Origin: Jeongeupia sp. USM3
Lineage (GTDB): Bacteria; Pseudomonadota; Gammaproteobacteria; Burkholderiales; Chitinibacteraceae
NCBI RefSeq assembly: GCF_001808185.1
Contig: NZ_CP017668.1
Location: 2,852,001 to 2,916,000, forward strand
Length of the DNA: 64,000 nucleotides
Direction of reading: 5' to 3'
Shown: positions 45,914 through 52,798 of the stretch, in pieces
Layout: each line of letters starts with the position of its first letter
Position numbering within the stretch: position 1 is the first letter of the stretch
The notes under the pieces: model-generated
What the model was told of the DNA's origin: nothing
What the model saw: only the letters and a program-made list of their open reading frames with translations
Databases searched by the model: none
Position numbers and translations under genes: made by a program

Positions 45914-46033
45914 GGCCTTACTCCGAGAAAACAGGCAAAAAAATGGCCGGCGGCAAGGTCATGGCTAGACCCTGGGCCGGCCCAACAGCTACACAGTCGA
46001 TTGCAGAGGAAGACTCCGAACCTGTTCCATCAG

Positions 46034-46116
46034 GCGTCTGCGCCTGCGCATTTCGTTCCCGTCCGGTGCTCGGGTCCTCATGGACTTCATGTCCATTCCG
46101 GGCCCTGCGCTTCGGG
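46034..46116 (+). repeat. Hairpin-bearing intergenic repeat, copy 1
   Basis: About 83 bases aligning with the reverse complement of 51272-51356: shared blocks CGCCT.CGCAT.TCG, TCCG.TGCTCG, CCTCATGGACT.CA.GTCC, ATTCCGG and CTGCGCTTCGGG. Centre ATGGAC-TTCAT-GTCCAT is a 6-bp stem; in copy 2 the stem is kept while the loop differs. It lies between the solute-binding protein gene and the first permease gene. Confidence 0.7.
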
Positions 46117-46161
46117 CGGCCACGAACTGCTTTGGCTCGATCGCCTGCTGAACTCAGGTTC

Positions 46162-47412
46162 TTACTTCTGTTGCGGCTTGTACCACTTGGCGAAACCGGT
46201 CTGGATGCGGGTTGCCGCGTCCTTCGGCGTCATCTTGCCGTTCAGGACCTGGCTGTTGACGTTCCACAGCTCGTTTTCCATGTTCGGCTCGCCGCGGTTC
46301 ATGATCTGGGCGTTCAGGCGGATCGTCGACGCGCAGCTCTTGCGCCAGTCGAGCATCTGCTTGGCAACCGGGTCCTTCACCGAGATCAGGTGGTTCGACA
46401 GCGAGTAGAAGCCGGTGACCTTGTTGGTGTACAGGTCGGCGAATTCCTGCGAACCCAGCCAGGTCAGGAACTTGTACGCGTCGTCCTTGTTCTTGGACTT
46501 CGGGTTCACGCCCATGCCGATGTCCGGATGGTCCGAGATGTAGCACTTGTCGCCGGCCTTGGGCACCGGCGGCGGGAACGCGCCGTACTCGAACTTGGCG
46601 TTCTGGTTGTAGTACGAGATGTCCCACGAGCCGACGGCGACGACGGCGGCCTTGCCGGCGGCGAACAGGTTCTGCGTGTCGGCATAGGTCTGCGCCGAGT
46701 AACCCTTGGCCAGATACGGACCCCACTTGCTCATTTCGTCCCAGGCGGCGACGAACTGCGGGTCGGTGAACCTGGCCTTGCCGGCGATCAGCGCCTTGCG
46801 GCCTTCCTCGCCCTTCCAGTACGGCGCACCGATCGAGGTGAACACGATCTGGTTGGCTTCCCACTGGTCGGCGGTACCCAGCGCCATCGGCACCTTGCCG
46901 GCCTTCTTGGCGGCTTCGAGCACCTTGTGGAACTCGGCCACGGTCTTCGGCGGCTGGGCGCCGATTTCGGCGAAAATCTTCTTGTTGTAGAGGAAGCCGT
47001 GCATCACCGCGCCCATCGGCATGCAGAACGCGTTCTTGCCGTCGTCGGACTGCCACGCCACCTTGGCCGAATCCGGGAAGTTCTGCATCCCCTGCTTGCC
47101 GTTCAGGTTTTCGAGGTAGCCCTTCTTGAAGAGGTCGAGCGACTTGTCGAACGGGCGGCAGGTGATCAGGTCGCCGGCGGTGCCGCCGGTCAGGCGGGTC
47201 TGCAGGCTCGAGTCGTACTCGGTCGGCGCGGTCGGTGCGAACTTCACCTTCACGTCCGGATGCTTCTTGTTGAACGCCGGGATCAGCACGTCTTCCCACA
47301 GTGCCTTGTCGTCGGTACGCCACGATTCGATGGTCAGGTTGCCGGCTTGTGCAGCGCCGGCGGCGAGCAGCGCGGCACAGAGTGCCGTGCGGGTGAAGCG
47401 GTTGCCTTGCAT
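46162..47412 (-). CDS. Sugar ABC transporter solute-binding protein
   Basis: 416 residues with signal peptide (RTALCAALLAAGAAQAG). Family 1 extracellular solute-binding fold: NLTIESWRTDDKALWEDVLIPAFNKKHPDVKVKF at the mature start (in parts) and many aromatic residues typical of oligosaccharide-binding clefts. Delivers a sugar to the two permeases. First gene of the minus-strand importer operon. Substrate not determined: neighbours (CE4, GH18-like sensor, GH-A/AGE operon) allow chitooligosaccharide or a beta-glycoside. Confidence 0.9.
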   Translation of the reverse strand: MQGNRFTRTALCAALLAAGAAQAGNLTIESWRTDDKALWEDVLIPAFNKKHPDVKVKFAPTAPTEYDSSLQTRLTGGTAGDLITCRPFDKSLDLFKKGYLENLNGKQGMQNFPDSAKVAWQSDDGKNAFCMPMGAVMHGFLYNKKIFAEIGAQPPKTVAEFHKVLEAAKKAGKVPMALGTADQWEANQIVFTSIGAPYWKGEEGRKALIAGKARFTDPQFVAAWDEMSKWGPYLAKGYSAQTYADTQNLFAAGKAAVVAVGSWDISYYNQNAKFEYGAFPPPVPKAGDKCYISDHPDIGMGVNPKSKNKDDAYKFLTWLGSQEFADLYTNKVTGFYSLSNHLISVKDPVAKQMLDWRKSCASTIRLNAQIMNRGEPNMENELWNVNSQVLNGKMTPKDAATRIQTGFAKWYKPQQK

Positions 47413-47768
47413 GTATCGACCTCCTCAGGTCTGGGGTGGTGCCCGTATCTGTAGTCAGGGCCGGTTTCTACCGACCGTGGCCGCACAGTAGCATCGGCGT
47501 TTTTGTGACAACCAGTAGTGCGCATACGGCGACTACGAATTGATGCAAGTCAATGAATTTTAACGATTTTCATGATTGTTGCTCCGGCTGGGTCGTTACG
47601 TTTCTTTACGTTGCTCGTGCGCCGATGCGGCCGGAGGGCCGAATTCGCGGATCATGAACGCCGTTTGCCCGCCGCAGCGGTGCTAACGCAAGTTCAACAA
47701 ACGCAAGCTTTCTTTACAAAATGCCGGCCAGCCTTACTGATAAGCTGCGGCGAAACCCCCGACCGGCC
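47413..47768. promoter_or_regulatory. Divergent control region between sugar importer and SBP/two-component operon, with tandem repeats
   Basis: 356-base non-coding region between two divergent units. It holds a tandem direct repeat, TTACGTTTCT TTACGTTGCT (47596-47615), two 10-base units differing at one base. Direct repeats with one helical turn period are the usual form of OmpR-family response-regulator sites. The region is AT-richer around 47540-47575. This is the natural place for the response regulator encoded at 49031 to act. Confidence 0.55.
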
Positions 47769-49034
47769 ATGCCCTTGATCCCGATCCGCCACCTCTGCTG
47801 CGTCTGTGCCGTGCTGTGTGCGGCGGCACTCGCGCGCGCCGACGACAGCTTCGACGTGCTGCACTGGTGGACGTCGGTGAGCGAGCGCCGTGCCGTCGAC
47901 GCGCTGGCCGAACGCGCGGCCGGCGAGGGCGTGGCGTGGCGCAATGCGGCGATTGCCGGCGGTGCCGGCATCGGCGCGATGAAGGTGCTCAAGGCCCGCG
48001 TGCTCGCCGGGCGGGCGCCCGACGCGGCGCAGCTGATCGGCCCGGCGATCACCGAATGGGCCGATCTGGGCCTGCTGCTCGAGCTCGACGACGTCGCCGC
48101 TGCCGGCAACTGGAACACCCGGCTGTTCCCGACGATCTGGACGCTGGTCCGGCAGCGGGGCCATGTGGTCGCCGCACCGCTCGGCATCCACCGGATCAAC
48201 GTGCTGTTCTACAACCGCAAGGTATTCGCCGACGCCGGCCTGTCGCCGCCGAAGACCTGGGCCGAATTCGACCGTGCCGCCGCCGTCCTCGCCCGTCGCG
48301 GCGTGGCGCCGCTGGCGCTCTCCAGCCAGCCCTGGCAGGTGGCGACGCTGTTCGAGACGCTGGCGCTGTCCGAAGGCGGGCCGGCGTTTTATCGTTCGCT
48401 GTATGCGCGGCGCAACGCCAACCTGTGGTTCGACCTCAGGGTGACCCGGGCGCTGGGCCGGCTGCGCGAGATGCGCCGCCATGCGCCGCAGGGCGAGCCG
48501 GCGTGGGACACGCTGGCCCGGTCGCTGGCGCGCGGCGACGCGGCGATGTTCATCATGGGCGACTGGGTCAAGGGCGAGCTCTTGGCACTGGGCAAGAGCG
48601 TCGATGCCGACTTCGGCTGCGTTGCGGTGCCGGGCACCGAGCACATGCACCTGTACAGCGTCGACAGCTTCGTGATGTTTGCCGGCGACTACGGCGCGCA
48701 GCCGGTGCAGGAAAAGCTGGCGCGGATGATGATGAGCCCGTCGGTGCAGGGCGCGTACAACCGGATCAAGGGCTCGGTGCCGGTGCGGCGCGACGCCGAT
48801 ACGAGCGGCATGGACGCCTGCGCCACGGCGTCGTGGCGCACCTTCGCCCGCGGCGCCGGCGTGCAGGCGCCGAGCATGGTGCACCGGATGGCGACCGACG
48901 AGACGCTCAAGGATGCGATCATCGCCCAGCTGCACCGCTTCTATACCGACGAGCAGGTGCCGGTGAGCGAGGCGCAGCGCCGCATCGCCGGACTGGTGCG
49001 CACGCTGGCGGCGCAAGGAGGAGAAGACAAATGA
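47769..49034 (+). CDS. Solute-binding protein encoded with a two-component system (probable sensory accessory)
   Basis: 421 residues with signal peptide (LCCVCAVLCAAALARAD). The body is a family 1 extracellular solute-binding fold (FDVLHWWTSVSERRAVDALAE, PLGIHRINVLFYNRKVFADAGLSPPKTWAEF, in parts). Unlike the transporter's own binding protein, its gene overlaps the response regulator start by 4 bases (ATGA) and no permease follows. It probably binds a sugar and touches the kinase's periplasmic domain, as the binding protein of Vibrio ChiS does. Start at 47769 chosen because the signal peptide begins there; a longer start at 47721 is possible. Confidence 0.8.
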   Translation: MPLIPIRHLCCVCAVLCAAALARADDSFDVLHWWTSVSERRAVDALAERAAGEGVAWRNAAIAGGAGIGAMKVLKARVLAGRAPDAAQLIGPAITEWADLGLLLELDDVAAAGNWNTRLFPTIWTLVRQRGHVVAAPLGIHRINVLFYNRKVFADAGLSPPKTWAEFDRAAAVLARRGVAPLALSSQPWQVATLFETLALSEGGPAFYRSLYARRNANLWFDLRVTRALGRLREMRRHAPQGEPAWDTLARSLARGDAAMFIMGDWVKGELLALGKSVDADFGCVAVPGTEHMHLYSVDSFVMFAGDYGAQPVQEKLARMMMSPSVQGAYNRIKGSVPVRRDADTSGMDACATASWRTFARGAGVQAPSMVHRMATDETLKDAIIAQLHRFYTDEQVPVSEAQRRIAGLVRTLAAQGGEDK

Positions 49035-49732
49035 CCCGCAAGATCCTGCTCGTCGACGACGACCAGAAAATCCGCACGCTGCTCAAGACCTACCTCGAGA
49101 AGAACCAGTACGAGGTGCTGCTGGCGCACGACGGCGCGAGCTTTCTCGCCGAGTTCGAGCGCAGCCGCGCCGAGCTGTCGCTGGTGATCCTCGACGTGAT
49201 GCTGCCCGATACCGACGGTTTCGCGCTGTGCGCGCGCGTGCGCAAGAGCTCGGCGGTGCCGATCATCATGCTCACCGCCAGTGCCGACGACACCGACAAG
49301 ATCGTCGGCCTCGAACTCGGCGCCGACGACTACATCGGCAAGCCGTACAACCCACGCGAGCTACTGGCGCGGATCAAGGCGATCCACCGCCGGATGGGCG
49401 AGGCGACGCCGAGTGCCCCGCGGGCGCTGCGCTTTGCCGGCTTCACGCTCGACACGCTCGAGCGCACGCTGACCGGCCCCGATGGCGAGACGGTGAAGCT
49501 GACCGGGCTCGATTTCCAGCTGCTCAAGCTGCTGGTCGAGCGCCCCGGCGAAATCCTCGACCGCAACTGGCTGGCCGAAGCGACGCGCGGCCGTGACCTC
49601 GGCCCGCTCGACCGCTCGCTCGACGTGCAGATCAGCCGGTTGCGCCAGCGCCTCGGCGACCGCGACGCGCAGCTGATCAAGACCGTGCGCGGCAGTGGCT
49701 ACGTGTTCTCGGCGCCGGTGACGGCGGACTGA
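49031..49732 (+). CDS. OmpR-family response regulator
   Basis: 233 residues. Receiver domain with acidic pocket D9-D11, phospho-acceptor D55 (LVILDVMLPD) and K104 (GADDYIGKPYNPREL). C-terminal winged helix (LTGLDFQLLKLLVERPGEILDR, SLDVQISRLRQRLGD, TVRGSGYVFSA, in parts). Probable target: the divergent region at 47413-47768 with its tandem repeats. Coupled to the upstream SBP gene (4-base overlap) and to the kinase (1-base overlap). Confidence 0.92.
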   Translation: MTRKILLVDDDQKIRTLLKTYLEKNQYEVLLAHDGASFLAEFERSRAELSLVILDVMLPDTDGFALCARVRKSSAVPIIMLTASADDTDKIVGLELGADDYIGKPYNPRELLARIKAIHRRMGEATPSAPRALRFAGFTLDTLERTLTGPDGETVKLTGLDFQLLKLLVERPGEILDRNWLAEATRGRDLGPLDRSLDVQISRLRQRLGDRDAQLIKTVRGSGYVFSAPVTAD

Positions 49733-51222
49733 TGGGCCGCTTTAAGCGCTGGGTCGAGCGGCTGCTGCCGGGCTCGCTGACGGCGCGGCTGTCGCTGGTG
49801 ATGGTGCTCGGCGTGCTCGGCGCCCAGGCGCTGGGCAACTGGATCTGGGCCAACCAGCTCAAGACCCGCGCCAGCGACGAGGCGCGCAGTGCCGCGCAGT
49901 ACATCGCCTACGGCGCGGCAAGCGCGATCCGCTTTTTCCAGAGCCTGCCGACCAACTACCGGCCGATCCTGATCGAGCAGCTGCGCGAGATGGGCGGGAC
50001 GCGCTTCTTCGTCGCCTTCAACCGCGAGGCCGTCGCGATCCGGCCGATCGCGCCGTCGCCGCTGGCCGATGCGGTCACCACGACGGTCAGCACCGAGATC
50101 GCGCGCGCGGTGCCGCGCGTGGCCGACATCCGCGTCGGCTTCGCCTGGCCCGACGGGCTGCCGGTCTCCGACGACGGCGCCACGCTCGAGGACCTGCCCG
50201 ACAACTGGGTCCAGCATTCGCTGATCGTCAAGCCGCGCCCGGCGCCCATCCTCGTGATCCAGGCCGAGATCGAGCAGGGGGGCTGGCTCTATCTGGCGAC
50301 GCTGATGCCGGACCCGTACTTCCTCGACAAGGCCGACCCGCTCTCAAAAGACCGGCTGGCGCTGCAGCTGGCGACACTGGCCGCGGTGCTGCTGCTCTCC
50401 TTGTGGGTGGTGCGCTGGCTGACGCGGCCGCTCAAGCAGCTCGCCGACGCGGCCGAGGTCTTCGGCCAGGGTGGCGAGCCGCAACTGCCCGAAACCGGCA
50501 GCCTCGAATACCGCAAGACCGCCAAGGCCTTCATCGCGATGCGCGAGCGCATCCAGCGTTACCTGATCGATCGCGAGCGGCTGTTCGCGGCAATCTCGCA
50601 CGACCTGAAAACGCCGATCACCCGGCTCAAGCTGCGCACCGAGATGCTCGACGACGACACGACCCGCGCCGAGTTCCACGAGGACCTCGACGAGCTCGAC
50701 ATGATGGTCAAGGGTGCATTGCAGAGCGTCAAGGATTCGGACATCCACGAGAACCGCACCGCGATCCGGCTCGACAGCCTGCTCGAGAAGATCGCCGCCG
50801 ACGCGCAGCTTTCGGGCCGCAGCGTTGCGCTGGCCGCGACCGAGACCACGGTCGTTGCCAAGCCGCTGGCGCTCAAGCGTGCCATCGTCAACCTCGTCGA
50901 CAATGCGCTGTTCTACGGCGAACGTGCCGAGATCGTGCTCGCAAGGCTCGACGGCCAGGTCGAGCTGACGATCCGCGACCACGGCCCCGGCGTGCCCGGG
51001 GAGATGCTGGGCCGGCTGTTCCAGCCCTATGTGCGGCTCGAACACGGCAGGCAGAGCAACCAGGCCGGCTCCGGCCTCGGCCTCGGCATCGCCCGCGACA
51101 TCGTCCAGGCGCACGGCGGCGAACTCAGGCTGGCGAACCACCCCGAAGGCGGGCTGGTCGCGACCATCGTGCTGCCGGCCGGTCTGGCGAAACCGGGCGA
51201 AGCGAACAATCCCCCCCAATAG
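49732..51222 (+). CDS. Membrane sensor histidine kinase
   Basis: 496 residues. Helix 1 about 17-40, periplasmic sensor about 43-205 (no known domain), helix 2 about 208-225, HAMP, dimerisation/phosphoacceptor H290 in AAISHDLKTPITRLKLRTEML (in parts), ATPase with N391 (NLVDNALF), DHGPGVPG and GSGLGLGIA. Phosphorylates the regulator encoded 1 base upstream. With the solute-binding protein it would form a three-part sugar-sensing system. Last gene of the operon; a hairpin repeat follows at 51272. Confidence 0.92.
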   Translation: MGRFKRWVERLLPGSLTARLSLVMVLGVLGAQALGNWIWANQLKTRASDEARSAAQYIAYGAASAIRFFQSLPTNYRPILIEQLREMGGTRFFVAFNREAVAIRPIAPSPLADAVTTTVSTEIARAVPRVADIRVGFAWPDGLPVSDDGATLEDLPDNWVQHSLIVKPRPAPILVIQAEIEQGGWLYLATLMPDPYFLDKADPLSKDRLALQLATLAAVLLLSLWVVRWLTRPLKQLADAAEVFGQGGEPQLPETGSLEYRKTAKAFIAMRERIQRYLIDRERLFAAISHDLKTPITRLKLRTEMLDDDTTRAEFHEDLDELDMMVKGALQSVKDSDIHENRTAIRLDSLLEKIAADAQLSGRSVALAATETTVVAKPLALKRAIVNLVDNALFYGERAEIVLARLDGQVELTIRDHGPGVPGEMLGRLFQPYVRLEHGRQSNQAGSGLGLGIARDIVQAHGGELRLANHPEGGLVATIVLPAGLAKPGEANNPPQ

Positions 51223-51271
51223 GCTCAAGGGAAAGATGCGCCCGGTCGGCGAGCGAGCCGGGCCGGCCTCA

Positions 51272-51356
51272 CCCGAAGCGCAGAAACCGGAATGGACGTG
51301 GAGTCCATGAGGATTTCGAGCATCGGATGAGGTCGAGATGCGAAGGCGCAGCCGCC
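51272..51356 (-). repeat. Hairpin-bearing intergenic repeat, copy 2
   Basis: Read on the minus strand, aligns with 46034-46116. Centre ATGGAC-GTGGA-GTCCAT keeps the 6-bp stem with another loop. It fills the gap between the convergent histidine kinase (stop 51222) and CE4 deacetylase (stop 51364) genes. Confidence 0.7.
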
Positions 51357-51363
51357 GAACCGA

Positions 51364-52623
51364 TCAGCGCAGTTGCAGGCTGACGTCGCCGCCGACGGGA
51401 TTCACGCTCAGCCGGTAGTGGCTGGCGTCGAGCCGGGTCAGCGCAACGGCATTGCCGCCCTGCGTTGCGCCGGCGTGGGTGATGGCGCGGTCGGTGGCGA
51501 TGTCGAGTGTCAGCGTCGTTGCATAGCGCTGGCATTCGGCGCCGGCGTCGAAGCGGACCGCCGCCTGGCCGTTGCCGTCGGTGACGATCGCCGGCGCGCA
51601 GTGCTGGCGCGCGAAGCGGTAGCGGATCACGTCGGACGGCGGTGCCATCCACAGCTCGCCCGAATCGACCTTGGCCTTCACGTAGTCGAGGTGGCCCTGG
51701 TAGCGCGCCAGCGGAATCGTCTCCCACGAGGCGTCGTTGACGCCGTGCGCGGTGCGCAGCGACCAGCCGCCCTGGGCGATCGCGGCGTCGACGTGCAGGT
51801 TGAGGATTTCGCTGCCCTGCGGGTACAGCGACCAGATGCCCGACTGGGTGAAGTCGTCGGCCTTGATCATGAACGGATCGGCAAAGCCGGCCGCGTTGAC
51901 GCCGGCGGCCATTCCCCACTGGATATTGCCGTTCTCGTCGACGCGGTTGGCGGCACGCCCGCCGAGGTAGCCCGGCTGGCTGCGCAGGTGGGCCATCGGT
52001 GCATCGGGGCTGATGTTCGACGGCCAGGCGAAGAACGTCGGCCGGTAGCCGCCCAGATTGGCGGCGATGTCCTCCAGCGAGCCGTTGATCTGCGCCTCGC
52101 TGTTCCACGCCGCGGTGTTGGCGTTCATGTGGTTGCGGCTGTGGCTGAAGATCTCGTGGCCGCGGGCAAGGAACTGCTTGGCCGCCTGCCAGTGGTACGG
52201 TGCGCAGTTGCCGCTGATCACGCCGAATGCCGCACGCAGGCCGCGCTTGGCCAGTTCCGGATCGGCGTAGTGGATCTGGCCGTCGGTCGTGTAGCCGCAC
52301 AGGTCGTCGTGGACCAGGCTGTACGCGCCCTTGGCGCCGCCAGCCCAGGTCGTGTACGCGCTCGACGTGACGCCGACCGGGTTGCAGGCGTCGCCGGCAC
52401 CGGTGGCGCACGGGCCGATCGGCTTCCACAGCGAGACCGCATCGACCGGGTTCCAGCCGGCGCCGGTCCAGGCGGTGTGGGCGATCATCGTCTCGTAGCG
52501 CTGGCCCTGGTACTGCACGACATTGCCGACCGCGTAGTCGGCACCGTCGGCCCAGACGGGCAGGGCGGCGGCGCCGGCGTGACCGGCGGCCACGGCGAGG
52601 AGTGCCATCAACAGCTTGTTCAT
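51364..52623 (-). CDS. Secreted CE4 polysaccharide deacetylase with N-terminal chitin-binding (CBM5/12) module
   Basis: 419 residues. Signal peptide to about residue 20, then a CBM5/12 module (VWADGADYAVGNVVQYQG, ETMIAHTAWTGAGWNPVDAVSLWKP; residues ~23-68), then a NodB-type deacetylase domain. Catalytic base/metal ligands D106-D107 (SLVHDDLCGY; the usual TFDD is VHDD here) and the metal motif HSRNH (161-165) are present. A further ~150-residue beta-rich C-terminal region is unassigned. It probably removes acetyl groups from chitin or chitooligosaccharides outside the cell. GGAGAAG precedes the ATG at 52623. It lies downstream of, and in the same direction as, the GH18/LytTR sensor gene. Confidence 0.82.
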   Translation of the reverse strand: MNKLLMALLAVAAGHAGAAALPVWADGADYAVGNVVQYQGQRYETMIAHTAWTGAGWNPVDAVSLWKPIGPCATGAGDACNPVGVTSSAYTTWAGGAKGAYSLVHDDLCGYTTDGQIHYADPELAKRGLRAAFGVISGNCAPYHWQAAKQFLARGHEIFSHSRNHMNANTAAWNSEAQINGSLEDIAANLGGYRPTFFAWPSNISPDAPMAHLRSQPGYLGGRAANRVDENGNIQWGMAAGVNAAGFADPFMIKADDFTQSGIWSLYPQGSEILNLHVDAAIAQGGWSLRTAHGVNDASWETIPLARYQGHLDYVKAKVDSGELWMAPPSDVIRYRFARQHCAPAIVTDGNGQAAVRFDAGAECQRYATTLTLDIATDRAITHAGATQGGNAVALTRLDASHYRLSVNPVGGDVSLQLR

Positions 52624-52756
52624 CGTCTTCTCCATCCTATTGTGTTTTGTGCGCCGGCTCGTCGGCCGGGCCGGGCCACTATGGCAGCGGCATGGCGCGG
52701 CCGGTGCCGCGGGACGGGGCGATTTCACGAATGGCGGTATAAACGTAAATTAAGCG

Positions 52757-52777
52757 TTTCAAATCAATGATTTGAAA
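52757..52777. promoter_or_regulatory. Perfect 21-base palindrome upstream of the deacetylase gene
   Basis: TTTCAAATCA-A-TGATTTGAAA: ten base pairs of perfect dyad around one central base, AT-rich in a GC-rich genome. It lies 134 bases upstream of the deacetylase start and 21 bases past the sensor gene stop. The lack of a following T-run on the minus strand argues against a simple terminator, so an operator is more likely. The AT-rich stretch next to it (52739-52756) could hold a promoter. Confidence 0.5.
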
Positions 52778-52798
52778 TGATGTTCCGCGCTGCCGCCT

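Noticed and set aside
52739..52747. TACGTTTAT on the minus strand as a LytTR site
   Set aside because: Only one half-site matches the degenerate consensus and no partner lies at the usual spacing, so it is not listed as a feature.
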